Source: Bacteroidota bacterium (GTDB taxonomy: Bacteria > Bacteroidota > Bacteroidia > B-17B0 > Aurantibacillaceae). Taken from it: a stretch of DNA of 64,000 nt. Location of the stretch: contig JADBXZ010000017.1 of assembly GCA_020403265.1 (NCBI GenBank), positions 1 through 64,000 on the forward strand, in the 5' to 3' direction. Positions within the stretch are counted from its first letter, which is position 1; every line of letters starts with the position of its first letter. This document shows, piece after piece, positions 38,700-47,291 of this stretch. The notes beneath the pieces were generated by a model that was given only the letters and a program-made list of their open reading frames with translations, was not told where the DNA came from and did no database searches. A program made the translations under genes and the position numbers.

Positions 38700-39653
38700 A
38701 TGAAAAAGTTTACTTATACAGAAAAAAAAGATACGAGATCGGGATTTGGTGCCGGCCTTTCAGAATTAGGCAAAACAAACCCAGATGTGGTTGCACTTTG
38801 TGCTGATTTAACCGGTTCTTTAAAAATGGATGCATTCCAAAAGGAACACCCAGACCGTTTTTTTCAGGTAGGTATTGCAGAAGCCAATATGATGGGCATT
38901 GCAGCCGGCTTAACCATTGGAGGTAAAATTCCATTCACCGGAACTTTTGCCAACTTCAGTACCGGTCGTGTGTACGATCAAATCCGCCAAAGTATTGCCT
39001 ACTCACACAAAAACGTGAAAATTTGTGCATCGCATGCCGGGCTTACATTAGGTGAAGATGGCGCTACACATCAAATATTGGAAGATATTGGACTTATGAA
39101 AATGTTGCCGAACATGGTGGTTATTAATCCTTGTGATTACAACCAAACTAAAGCAGCAACCATAGCTATCGCAAAACATCATGGCCCGGTTTATCTTCGT
39201 TTTGGAAGACCGGCTGTACCTAATTTTACTGATGCCAATCAACCATTTGAAATTGGAAAAGCTGTGTTGTTACAAGAAGGAAAAGATGTATCCATTATTG
39301 CTACCGGCCATTTGGTTTGGAAAGCCATTGAAGCAGCAGAACAATTAGCGGTAAAAGGCATTGAAGCTGAAATTATCAACATTCATACCATTAAACCTTT
39401 AGATAACGAAGCTATTCTAAAATCAGTAGCTAAAACCAAATGTGTAGTTACTGCCGAAGAACATCAAATGAATGGCGGTTTGGGAGATAGCGTGGCTCAA
39501 TTACTATCCAGAACAATGCCTACACCACAAGAGTTTGTGGCAGTAAATGACAGCTTTGGTGAAAGCGGCACACCGGATGAATTGATGGAAAAATATGGGC
39601 TAAGTGTAAGTGCCATCGTTAATGCTGTTACAAAAGTAAGAACAAGAAAATAA
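38700..39653 (+). CDS. Transketolase, C-terminal subunit of split type
   Basis: A 317-residue protein carrying the transketolase pyrimidine-binding domain (about 1-165: RFFQVGIAEANMMGIAAG, HAGLTLGEDGATHQ) and the C-terminal domain (about 185-310). The thiamine-pyrophosphate-binding N-terminal half (~280 residues) is absent. In split transketolases the two halves are normally adjacent genes; here the upstream neighbour is rimM across a 515-bp palindrome-rich gap. The protein should function only with a separately encoded N-terminal subunit. Its stop overlaps the following lipoprotein gene by one base. Confidence 0.92.
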   Translation: MKKFTYTEKKDTRSGFGAGLSELGKTNPDVVALCADLTGSLKMDAFQKEHPDRFFQVGIAEANMMGIAAGLTIGGKIPFTGTFANFSTGRVYDQIRQSIAYSHKNVKICASHAGLTLGEDGATHQILEDIGLMKMLPNMVVINPCDYNQTKAATIAIAKHHGPVYLRFGRPAVPNFTDANQPFEIGKAVLLQEGKDVSIIATGHLVWKAIEAAEQLAVKGIEAEIINIHTIKPLDNEAILKSVAKTKCVVTAEEHQMNGGLGDSVAQLLSRTMPTPQEFVAVNDSFGESGTPDELMEKYGLSVSAIVNAVTKVRTRK

Positions 39654-40111
39654 TGAAAATAATTCTTTATCTGAGTATCGTTATAGTGTTTGTTGGATGC
39701 AATACTGAAATAAAAGACGACAACGTACCAACCAGTAAAATTGAAGCCCTTACCATGTTAGGAGAAGATTCTATAGAGGCAGAAACCAAGGAAGCTGAAC
39801 TTAGTGGTGATATTATTTTAAAAGCCAGAGGGTTTGAACCCGGTTGGTATGCAGAGTTTTATGCTGACCGTGTAAAATTATTATTGAATTACGGAAAAGA
39901 TAGTTTAACCTGGAAGGCAGATTTTTCTGACTTAAAAAATAAAAAGAATTTTAAATCCAGCATGAAGGAGAACAACAACGGCAAAGAAGCCGAGTTAACT
40001 ATTATTCTGAAAGAAGAATCATGCACAGAAGCTGCAAGCGGCGATAACAAAGAACAAAGTATTACTATAATTTACAACAACCAAAGTTACAGTGGATGCG
40101 CTGGTAGATAA
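39653..40111 (+). CDS. Small lipoprotein, COG3650-like domain
   Basis: A 152-residue protein with a lipobox (VFVGC, about C16). The mature part has ARGFEPGWYAEFY near the middle and ends in a pair of cysteines (EESC and YSGCAGR), a pattern resembling the COG3650 'predicted membrane/META-associated' family. No enzymatic role is known. It overlaps the transketolase gene by one base, so the two are translationally coupled. Confidence 0.72.
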   Translation: MKIILYLSIVIVFVGCNTEIKDDNVPTSKIEALTMLGEDSIEAETKEAELSGDIILKARGFEPGWYAEFYADRVKLLLNYGKDSLTWKADFSDLKNKKNFKSSMKENNNGKEAELTIILKEESCTEAASGDNKEQSITIIYNNQSYSGCAGR

Positions 40112-40182
40112 TACATTCATATTAAATTTCTGAATGACTTTTTGCTACCTTATAACCGATAGAATTAATTTTCAGAAAAATT

Positions 40183-41973
40183 TTACTTTTTCATTTGAAA
40201 TTCAAAACCCATAAAACTTAAATTTCCGTTTGGCAGCATGTACAATGTTTCTCCGGTACCCCTGCCAATACCAGTTGTAACTGCCTGCATATTGGATATA
40301 GGAAGTAAATAAACATCACTTCCATATGGTGAATTACCCTTAGTTTCAACCTTTAATATTTCATTCTCCAGCGTTAATTTTAAAGTTAAACCGGTTGGAT
40401 CCGCTAACACACATTTTTCACATTTAAAATATGGTTCTAGCACTTTATATTTACCAAGTCTATCTTTCCAGTCTTTTGTAACAACAGGAAAATCAGTTTT
40501 AGTGGCGATATATGTTCCGCGTTGCGTTTGGGTATTTAGTTGTTTCAGGTGAATTTGATTTTCTATTGTTTCGAACGCAAAACCAACATCTTTCATTTTA
40601 ATTGAAATTAATCCAAACAACTTTGCCTTAGCTAAATAAATAGAATCATTTTTTTCTTTTTTGTACAATTTTACTTTAAGTGGTCCTTGCTTGAAACTAA
40701 TACTTTCAGGGTTACTCACTTTAATTAGTATGTTGGCAACCGGATAAATACCGGGTAATTCATTTGCCTTTGCTATAGGGAAACTTATTGCTGAACCATC
40801 TTTTTTTACTTTGTAACGAAGCTTTACTTTTTTATCTTTTTCTTTCTCTAAATACCATTTTACCAATGCCTTCGAATCTGCTATATTAGCACCATTATCA
40901 GTATTCGTTAAAATAACCGCTCCAATACCTAACTCCTGATTAAAACAAAAATCAGCATGGAAAGCATATGTATCACCGCCATGCTCGGAAAAGCGGATAA
41001 CCAGAGTGTCGGAAGGATTTGTTTTGCTCTTAATAAGTGCTTGAGATGCGTATAATCCAAATCCCCAATCATCCTCTTTGCTTAAAAGTGTGTTTGATGT
41101 TTGATTTTTCATCATTTCTAAAATTGTCTCTGATGATACAATCTGTGTATTGTTTACTTTCCCTCCATTAATTAAACATTTTAAAAAAATAGCCATGTCA
41201 AGCACATTGCTATGAATCAACCCTGCTGCTTGGTCACGAATGAGCGGCTCCTTAATTTTCTTTTTTTCGTAATATGCCTTCGAAAAATATCTATTTAAAA
41301 TTGGATCGTCCTCAACGTAACTCATTCGCATACCTAATGGATTAAATATTGCTTCTCTCAAATAACCAGGATAACTGGATTTTGATAAACGCGCAATTAC
41401 CTCTCCAAGTAAACCATAACCTATGTTGGAATACGCCCTGATTTTTAAACGCGGAGCAGCAGTGGTATGATAATTAAGCTGATTTATTAGCCAGTTAATT
41501 GACGGTGGAGCATCACAAAAAAAGCCATTCATTACATCTCCCGGCAACCCTGATGTGTGAGCTAAAATGTCGTTGATATAAAAATTATTATTGTCCTTGA
41601 AATGGCTTGACATGGTAAACTCCGGTAAATATGTTTTAATGGACTCGTTTACTTTTAATAAGCCTTTTTCTTGCAATTGCATGATTGAAAGCGCCGTAAA
41701 AGCTTTGCTGCATGAACCAATTCGATAAATTGTACTGTCGGTAGCCAATTGCTTTGTTTCTTTATCAGAAAATCCATAACCTTGTGAGTAAACAATTTGA
41801 CCATTATCAACAATGGCAATACTTGTACCAACAACTTTATTCTTTTGTAAACGGCTTAGCATCAAACTATCAATGTACTTCTTAGTAGTTAATGAAACTT
41901 TGGTATTTGTTTGACTTAAACTCCAATTAATGAAGCCAAAACAAAACGCACAAACGATCAACTGTTTTCTCAT
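40183..41973 (-). CDS. Exported serine hydrolase, beta-lactamase/class C-like
   Basis: A 596-residue protein with a signal peptide. The penicillin-binding/beta-lactamase fold covers about residues 28-380: the nucleophile motif SxxK is SCSK (87-90), and the second motif is YSN (181-183). The third motif is probably the HGG in FSEHGGDTYAF. A C-terminal domain of about 200 residues, beta-rich, follows; it resembles the DUF3471-type extensions. Family members include esterases and D-aminopeptidases; true beta-lactamase activity is uncertain. Confidence 0.88.
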   Translation of the reverse strand: MRKQLIVCAFCFGFINWSLSQTNTKVSLTTKKYIDSLMLSRLQKNKVVGTSIAIVDNGQIVYSQGYGFSDKETKQLATDSTIYRIGSCSKAFTALSIMQLQEKGLLKVNESIKTYLPEFTMSSHFKDNNNFYINDILAHTSGLPGDVMNGFFCDAPPSINWLINQLNYHTTAAPRLKIRAYSNIGYGLLGEVIARLSKSSYPGYLREAIFNPLGMRMSYVEDDPILNRYFSKAYYEKKKIKEPLIRDQAAGLIHSNVLDMAIFLKCLINGGKVNNTQIVSSETILEMMKNQTSNTLLSKEDDWGFGLYASQALIKSKTNPSDTLVIRFSEHGGDTYAFHADFCFNQELGIGAVILTNTDNGANIADSKALVKWYLEKEKDKKVKLRYKVKKDGSAISFPIAKANELPGIYPVANILIKVSNPESISFKQGPLKVKLYKKEKNDSIYLAKAKLFGLISIKMKDVGFAFETIENQIHLKQLNTQTQRGTYIATKTDFPVVTKDWKDRLGKYKVLEPYFKCEKCVLADPTGLTLKLTLENEILKVETKGNSPYGSDVYLLPISNMQAVTTGIGRGTGETLYMLPNGNLSFMGFEFQMKK

Positions 41974-42130
41974 GCTTAATGAATATTAATTTAATTTTAC
42001 TTACAAAAGAACTTTTTTTAAATACAAAAATTGATGAGACTAGACCAATTAGTCCAAAAATTATACTTTGTGCCACTTTTTTTCGACTTCTTTTAAAAAA
42101 GAGAAAAGGATAATTGATAATATTGCATTA

Positions 42131-42373
42131 ATGCGGAGCATTTATAACTTAATTAATTACTTGCTAAAAATTATACTAGCCAGACTAACGAGAAATATCC
42201 TATTTTGGGGCATTTTTGTTGGAAATTTATTTTCTAATGGCACATTTGAATCTTTAAGAAACAATGAGTCCATTTTCTTTATTAATGTAGGAGTTACATT
42301 AATTTTATTCGCGTCTTTCCAATATATACACATTATGGCTTTTACCAGCTTACTTAAAAAATGGCCGACATAA
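42131..42373 (+). pseudogene. N-terminal membrane part of a frameshifted LytS-type kinase
   Basis: From ATG 42131 this frame encodes about 80 residues with two membrane helices (ILFWGIFVGNLF and a second, FINVGVTLILFASFQYIHI), then stops at TAA 42371-42373. Just before, at an A6 run (42356-42361), removing one A would carry the reading directly into the downstream kinase frame (reading LLKNGRHKIYFIGIVV), adding a third membrane helix. It is therefore probably the 5' part of the kinase gene that follows. I prefer ATG 42131 over the upstream TTG at 42068. Confidence 0.65.
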
Positions 42374-42419
42374 AATCTATTTTATTGGAATAGTAGTCAC
42401 AATAATTGTTTATGGATGT

Positions 42420-43253
42420 TTGTTTGCTGCTTATAATTATTTTTTCGACAAATACGTTCATGAGACGTCTTTCACCAGCTTCACTTTTATAGCCCTTGGA
42501 TCGCAAAACTTATATCAGGATATTCAAAATGGACTTGTTAGTTTTTTTGAAGTTAGTGTTTTGGCAATGGTTCCGCTTTGCTTTTTTGGATTTTTATTCT
42601 CTCTTGGCTGGTTTATGAATGATTACTTTCTTCAACAAAAAAGATTGGAAAAAGCTTTAGCAGAAAAAGTTGAGTCAGAAATTGCGCTAATTAAACATCA
42701 ACTCAGTCCACACTTTTTATTTAACACTTTAAACAATTTATACAGTTTATCACTTAAAAAATCAGATGAATTACCTGATTTACTTATACAACTTTCTAAC
42801 ATTCTCAGATATATGATTGATGATTCTAAACAACATTCCATATCGTTTGAAAAAGAGAAAGAAACTATGCTAGCATATATTGATATTGAAAAATTAAGAC
42901 TTAACAATTCCAATCAATTAAAATTCAAGATAAGCTCGGATAAGCCAACCTCTCTCCCACCTTTATTATGGTTGCCTGTATTAGAAAATGTTTTTAAACA
43001 CGCAGATTTTTTTGACTTAAATGAAAATACCATTGTGTTCGAATTTATGATTTTCAACAATCGATTAAAAATATACTCCAATAATAAATACAAAGAAAAA
43101 CACGTAGTAAAAAATATAAAGGAGAATGCCGGTGGATTTGGATTAAACAGCCTAAAAAAACGATTAGATAATTTATATCCTGAAAATTATCTTTACAAAG
43201 TTGAAAAAGCGAATGGTATTTTCACCATTGAAATAGTGATTAATTTAGTTTAA
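42420..43253 (+). CDS. LytS-type sensor histidine kinase, 3' part of a frameshifted gene
   Basis: The open frame from TTG 42420 gives 277 residues. It holds one more membrane helix (about 46-66), a coiled segment, the His_kinase domain with H98 in HQLSPHFLFNTLN, and an HATPase_c domain (VLENVFKHADF, GGFGLNSLKKRLD). As annotated it starts within a membrane segment: in the same frame upstream codons read smoothly back through HKIYFIGIVVTIIVYGC to the A6 run. So the true protein was probably about 374 residues from ATG 42131. The partner regulator follows after 9 bp and is intact. Confidence 0.85.
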   Translation: MFAAYNYFFDKYVHETSFTSFTFIALGSQNLYQDIQNGLVSFFEVSVLAMVPLCFFGFLFSLGWFMNDYFLQQKRLEKALAEKVESEIALIKHQLSPHFLFNTLNNLYSLSLKKSDELPDLLIQLSNILRYMIDDSKQHSISFEKEKETMLAYIDIEKLRLNNSNQLKFKISSDKPTSLPPLLWLPVLENVFKHADFFDLNENTIVFEFMIFNNRLKIYSNNKYKEKHVVKNIKENAGGFGLNSLKKRLDNLYPENYLYKVEKANGIFTIEIVINLV

Positions 43254-43262
43254 GCAAAAATA

Positions 43263-43985
43263 ATGCAAAGCCTAAAAGTTGTTATACTTGATGATGAACC
43301 TCTGGCAAGAGATGTTATTGCTTATTATTGCAATAAAATACCAAACATCGAAATTGTTGCAAGTTGTTCAAACGCCATTGATGCTGCCAAAGTTATCAAA
43401 GAAAAAAAAGTTGACGTAATTTTTTTAGATATAAACATGCCTGAGTTAAATGGTTTTCAGTTTTTAAAAACATTATCAAAATTACCGGATGTGATTTTCA
43501 CTACGGCATACTCAGAATTTGCAGTAGAGAGTTATGATTACAATGCCATAGATTACCTGGTTAAACCAATTAGTTTTGAGAGATTTTTAAAAGCAATTCA
43601 AAAAACTAAGAATACTTCAACTAATTATACAGAAAATAAAGATTCAGAAGAAAGTACGATGTTTGTAAAATCTGAAGGTAAACTGGTCAGAATTAATTTA
43701 AGCGAGTTACTATTCATAGAAGGCTTAAAAGATTATGTAAAGTTTTGCATGCCAGATAAAAAAATTATTGTTCATGGAAGCTTAAAAAAATCTGAGGACT
43801 ACTTAAATTCTGTTTCCGGTAAATTTATTCGAGTTCATAAATCCTATATAGTTAACAGCGAAAAAATCAAAGAAATAGACTCTTCGCAGATTATTTTGAA
43901 TCATGAAAATCAAAATTATTGTATCCCGTTTGGCTCAACATATTCAGAAACACTCGATAAAATAATAAATTCCAAGCGTTATTAA
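43263..43985 (+). CDS. LytTR-family response regulator
   Basis: A 240-residue regulator. The receiver domain has the acidic pocket LDDEP, phospho-acceptor D56 in VIFLDINMPELNG, and the conserved Lys in YLVKPISF. The LytTR DNA-binding domain (about 135-238) includes LLFIEGLKDYVKF and FIRVHKSYIVNS. It pairs with the upstream frameshifted kinase. It is a second, separate system from that at 15705-18286. Confidence 0.95.
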   Translation: MQSLKVVILDDEPLARDVIAYYCNKIPNIEIVASCSNAIDAAKVIKEKKVDVIFLDINMPELNGFQFLKTLSKLPDVIFTTAYSEFAVESYDYNAIDYLVKPISFERFLKAIQKTKNTSTNYTENKDSEESTMFVKSEGKLVRINLSELLFIEGLKDYVKFCMPDKKIIVHGSLKKSEDYLNSVSGKFIRVHKSYIVNSEKIKEIDSSQIILNHENQNYCIPFGSTYSETLDKIINSKRY

Positions 43986-43989
43986 AAAG

Positions 43990-44385
43990 TCAATTGGTTT
44001 TTTTAATTTTATTTTCAACTCTTTTCTGCATTAAAAATAAACTATAGGTTATTAAAAATGGTAAAGCAGAAATTAAAATTTTAAAATTTAACGACATACA
44101 ACCAATAAAGAAAATAAGTAAGTAAAGAATCCCTATTGCTAACGCTCCTGCATGTATCCATTTAATGTTGGAAGATTTTCTAATAAACGTTACTATTAAA
44201 ATTAACTGACCGGTAAAAGGAAGAATCACAAGCGGATGTAATATAGATTTGATGTCAGTGAACAGTTTGGTCAAAATATCTATTTCAACCTCAACTATAA
44301 AAGACTTTTGGCCACCTCCCCACTCTAAATAACCAATTAGTGAAAATAGAATTAAACAGAGCTGATATATGCGGTATTTTTGCAT
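43990..44385 (-). CDS. Small four-helix integral membrane protein
   Basis: A 131-residue protein with about four hydrophobic helices (residues 5-20, 48-67, 79-96, 100-119) and a basic C-terminus (KRVENKIKKTN). I recognise no family motif. It converges on the LytTR gene with 4 bp between the stops and lies 40 bp upstream of obgE's end region on the same strand. Function unknown. Confidence 0.75.
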   Translation of the reverse strand: MQKYRIYQLCLILFSLIGYLEWGGGQKSFIVEVEIDILTKLFTDIKSILHPLVILPFTGQLILIVTFIRKSSNIKWIHAGALAIGILYLLIFFIGCMSLNFKILISALPFLITYSLFLMQKRVENKIKKTN

Positions 44386-44425
44386 TTCATCAATAAAAAA
44401 CCACTATTCTAACCTTTCAATATTT

Positions 44426-45436
44426 TTATTCGTTGTTCATGCTCATCCAAAGCATATCTTTCAACAACTGAATATTTTTACCGGTAGCGCTTGAAATAAA
44501 AATGAGTTCAACTTTTTGTTTGCCTTTTAAACGTTTGGTAATGTCTTTACGCATTTCTTCTTCTAATTCGTCGTCCATTAGGTCTGATTTGGTAACAGCC
44601 AACAAGCGTTTTTTATCTAGTAATTCCGGGTTAAATTTTTTGAGTTCCTTTAGCAAAATTTTGTATTCATCAACTACGTCAGCACCATCACAAGCAACCA
44701 TAAATAACAACATGGAGTTACGCTCAATATGTTTTAAAAAACGTAAGCCCAGTCCTTTTCCTTCACTTGCCCCTTCAATAATACCAGGTATATCAGCCAT
44801 GATAAAGCTTTTATAATTACGATATTTTACTATGCCTAAATTTGGAACAAGTGTGGTAAAAGGATAATTGGCAATTTCCGGTTTTGCTGCACTAACTACA
44901 GAAAGCAATGTTGATTTACCGGCATTGGGAAAACCTACTAATCCAACATCTGCTAAAACTTTTAATTCCAAAATTTTCCATTCAACTTTACCTGCCTCTC
45001 CAGGCTGAGCAAATTTTGGTGTTTGTAAAGTTGGACTTTTGAAATTAGCATTACCTAAACCGCCCCTGCCGCCCGGAACGATAACAACTTCTTGTCCGTC
45101 TTCGGTAATTTCAAATTCAATTTCGCCTGTTTCAGCATCACGCGCAATGGTACCTAACGGAACTTCTAAAATCTCATCTTTTCCTTGTTTGCCGCTACTA
45201 TTGGCACTACCTCCATTTTCACCCTCACTTGCAATTACATGTTTACGGTATTTGAGGTGAATCAGTGTCCAAAGTTGTTTATTTCCTTTAAGAATAATGT
45301 GTCCGCCTCTACCTCCGTTTCCACCATCGGGTCCGCCCATGGCTGTAAACTTATCTCTGTGGAAATGCATAGATCCTGCGCCACCTTTACCGGAGCGACA
45401 GCAAATCTTTACATAATCAACAAAGTTAGTATCCAA
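44426..45436 (-). CDS. obgE: Obg-family GTPase
   Basis: A 336-residue ribosome-associated GTPase. The glycine-rich OBG domain (1-160) is typical, with [16 protein letters not shown]. The G domain has P-loop GFPNAGKST, switch [20 protein letters not shown] and TKSDL. The C-terminal extension of some family members is absent. The start is TTG at 45436: no in-frame ATG lies between it and the upstream stop, and N-terminal TNFVDYVKI aligns with normal Obg. It follows adk by 15 bp, completing an hpt-adk-obgE cluster. Confidence 0.96.
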   Translation of the reverse strand: MDTNFVDYVKICCRSGKGGAGSMHFHRDKFTAMGGPDGGNGGRGGHIILKGNKQLWTLIHLKYRKHVIASEGENGGSANSSGKQGKDEILEVPLGTIARDAETGEIEFEITEDGQEVVIVPGGRGGLGNANFKSPTLQTPKFAQPGEAGKVEWKILELKVLADVGLVGFPNAGKSTLLSVVSAAKPEIANYPFTTLVPNLGIVKYRNYKSFIMADIPGIIEGASEGKGLGLRFLKHIERNSMLLFMVACDGADVVDEYKILLKELKKFNPELLDKKRLLAVTKSDLMDDELEEEMRKDITKRLKGKQKVELIFISSATGKNIQLLKDMLWMSMNNE

Positions 45437-45451
45437 TGGAGCGGGGTCTAA

Positions 45452-46648
45452 TTATTTTTTCTTTTTCTTAACCAATTTTTTGACTGGCTTTTTTGACTGA
45501 ACTTTTCTAGTAATCACTTTTACTTTGGCTTTAGCTTTTTTCATCACCTTTTTAGGTGCTACCTTCTTAACTGCTTTTTTAGCAGTTAGCTTTTTAACTG
45601 GCTTTTTGGTTGATGTTGCTTTTGGCTTATTACTTAATTTTTTAGCTTTACTTTTAAGAGAAGTTTTTACAACTTTTTTAGTTTCTTTCTTAACCGGCTT
45701 TTTTGTTACCTTTTTTACTGCTTTTTGAACCGGTTTTGGTTTGTTTTTAGTAGCAGACTTTTTAACCGCTTTCTTTACCGGTTTAGCAGCTTTTTTATTT
45801 TTTGCGGCAGGTTTCGCTTGAGAAACATCGGTTTTTTTAGAAGCCCTTTTAGCAGTTTTTTGAGCAGGTTTGCTTACTTTTTTAGGAGCGGTATTTTGTT
45901 TTTTAAGAATTGATTTTGATTCGGCTTTCTCCTCAGCCTCGGCACGTTTAATTGCATCAATTTCCAATAACAATTCCGGTTCAATTTCATTTGCAACTTC
46001 AAAATCTTTGATAGTAAGGTCCAAATGTTCGATATCACTTTCTAAATGTGTTAATTCCATTTCAGCTTTAATAAACACAATTCTGTCTACTATGCTTTTA
46101 AATATTTGATCAACTGAACCTACTCCATTAATACTGTGAAATTTGGCTTGCTCACTGTAATATGTTTTTAATGGCAATGTTTTGTTATTGTATTCCTGAA
46201 TTCTTGTTCTGATAACGCTTTCGTTTTGATCGTCTGCTCTACCGCTGTCTTTACCACGATTTAATAAACGTTTAACCAGTTCTTCATTCTCAACTTCCAA
46301 TGCAATCATAGCACTGATACCGGTACCTTTTTTCTGCAACAAATCATCTAAGGCCTCTGCCTGCACAGCGGTGCGCGGAAAACCATCGAAAATAAAACCA
46401 TTGGCATTAAGATTGTCATCTAACTTATGTTCAATCATACCTATCACAATTTCATCGCTAACCAATTGGCCGCTATCCATGACTGCCTTGGCTTGTTTAC
46501 CAAGTTCAGTTCCCTGAGCAATTTCATTTCTAAGGATGTCTCCAGTACTCAAATGTACAAGGTTATATTTGTTTATTAAATTTTCTGATTGTGTGCCTTT
46601 GCCTGCTCCCGGAGGTCCAAATAACACTAAATTCAACATTTTTTCCAT
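45452..46648 (-). CDS. adk: Adenylate kinase fused to histone-H1-like lysine-rich tail
   Basis: A 398-residue protein. Residues 1-192 are a complete short-lid adenylate kinase: P-loop GPPGAGKGT (11-19), STGDILR, GFIFDGFPRT, and the lid arginines in NRGKDSGRADD. It interconverts AMP+ATP and 2 ADP. Residues about 193-240 form an acidic helical linker, and residues about 242-398 are low-complexity Lys/Ala/Pro/Val with KKPVKK, KKAVKK and KKVxKK repeats. The tail resembles histone H1 or bacterial H1-like proteins and ends in KKKKK. Ordinary adenylate kinases stop near residue 190-220. The frame is open throughout with no sign of a shift. It lies between hpt and obgE. Confidence 0.95.
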   Translation of the reverse strand: MEKMLNLVLFGPPGAGKGTQSENLINKYNLVHLSTGDILRNEIAQGTELGKQAKAVMDSGQLVSDEIVIGMIEHKLDDNLNANGFIFDGFPRTAVQAEALDDLLQKKGTGISAMIALEVENEELVKRLLNRGKDSGRADDQNESVIRTRIQEYNNKTLPLKTYYSEQAKFHSINGVGSVDQIFKSIVDRIVFIKAEMELTHLESDIEHLDLTIKDFEVANEIEPELLLEIDAIKRAEAEEKAESKSILKKQNTAPKKVSKPAQKTAKRASKKTDVSQAKPAAKNKKAAKPVKKAVKKSATKNKPKPVQKAVKKVTKKPVKKETKKVVKTSLKSKAKKLSNKPKATSTKKPVKKLTAKKAVKKVAPKKVMKKAKAKVKVITRKVQSKKPVKKLVKKKKK

Positions 46649-46657
46649 AATTTTTTT

Positions 46658-47194
46658 TTAAGCTAAAACGTATATTTCTTTTAAATTTCTGCCTAATCCA
46701 TCGTAATCTAAACCATAACCAACAACAAAGTCGTTCGGAATTTCAAGACCAACATAATCTATATTTATTGTTTTCTTATAAGCATCCGGTTTAAGTAAGG
46801 CTGTGGCAATTTTTATTTTCTTTACATTTTTGCGTTCCAATACATCTACTAATTTTTCAATGGTTGTGCCGGTATCTACAATATCCTCAATCACAACAAT
46901 GGTTCTATTACTCAAATCTTCACTTAAACCAATCAGTTCTGTAACTGTGCCTGTACTAGAAGTTCCATGATAACTTGCCAATTTTATAAACGATAAATGG
47001 CATGGGATATGAACTTCTTTTAAAAGATCAGATGCAAACATAAACGAACCATTCAGTACAACTAAAAAAACAGGAAACTCATTTTCTAATTCTTTATTAA
47101 TTTCAGTTGCTACTTTTGTTACTGCAGATGCAATTTTTGCCTCATCCAGATAAGGCTTAAATTGTTTGTCTTTTAGAGTAACTAACTTGCTCAT
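46658..47194 (-). CDS. hpt: Hypoxanthine phosphoribosyltransferase
   Basis: A 178-residue purine salvage enzyme making IMP/GMP from hypoxanthine/guanine and PRPP. The PRPP loop is VVIEDIVDTGTTIEKL, and VVLNGSFMFASDLL and the C-terminal VGYGLDYDGLGRNL are typical. I use ATG 47194; an upstream in-frame TTG (47203) lies inside CAAATATA (47201-47208), which on the minus strand is a TAnnTTTG-type promoter element, making the TTG unlikely. The adk gene starts 9 bp after its stop. Confidence 0.95.
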   Translation of the reverse strand: MSKLVTLKDKQFKPYLDEAKIASAVTKVATEINKELENEFPVFLVVLNGSFMFASDLLKEVHIPCHLSFIKLASYHGTSSTGTVTELIGLSEDLSNRTIVVIEDIVDTGTTIEKLVDVLERKNVKKIKIATALLKPDAYKKTINIDYVGLEIPNDFVVGYGLDYDGLGRNLKEIYVLA

Positions 47195-47200
47195 TTTAAG

Positions 47201-47208
47201 CAAATATA
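47201..47208 (-). promoter_or_regulatory. Possible -7 element for hpt-adk-obgE
   Basis: On the minus strand this reads TATATTTG, a full match to TAnnTTTG. Transcription would start almost at the hpt ATG (47194), so the message would have little or no leader. The upstream TTTG box is weak. Confidence 0.4.
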
Positions 47209-47239
47209 AGTGTTTTAATTAAACTAACGAAAATCCAAT

Positions 47240-47272
47240 AAAAAAAGCCGATTCAAGTTGAATCGGCTTTTA
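47240..47272 (-). terminator. Rho-independent terminator after the M43 peptidase gene
   Basis: AAGCCGATTCAA (47245-47256) and TTGAATCGGCTT (47258-47269) form a perfect 12-bp stem with one central G, flanked on the left by further A residues that become a U-tract on the minus strand. It lies 19 bp after the stop of the M43 gene and before the hpt promoter. Confidence 0.9.
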
Positions 47273-47291
47273 AAGTTAGATTGACTAAGGA

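Noticed and set aside
40114-40136. CATTCA/TGAATG hairpin between the lipoprotein and serine hydrolase genes as a terminator
   Set aside because: Only six base pairs, an 11-base loop and a weak U-tract; below the standard of the four terminators reported.
42068-42130. Upstream TTG (42068) as start of the second LytS kinase
   Set aside because: The added residues are polar and basic and unlike family N-termini; ATG 42131 leads straight into the membrane region.
45525-45913. Phe/Leu-rich open frames on the plus strand opposite the adenylate kinase tail
   Set aside because: They are the antisense of lysine codons (AAA/AAG read as TTT/CTT) and only look membrane-like.
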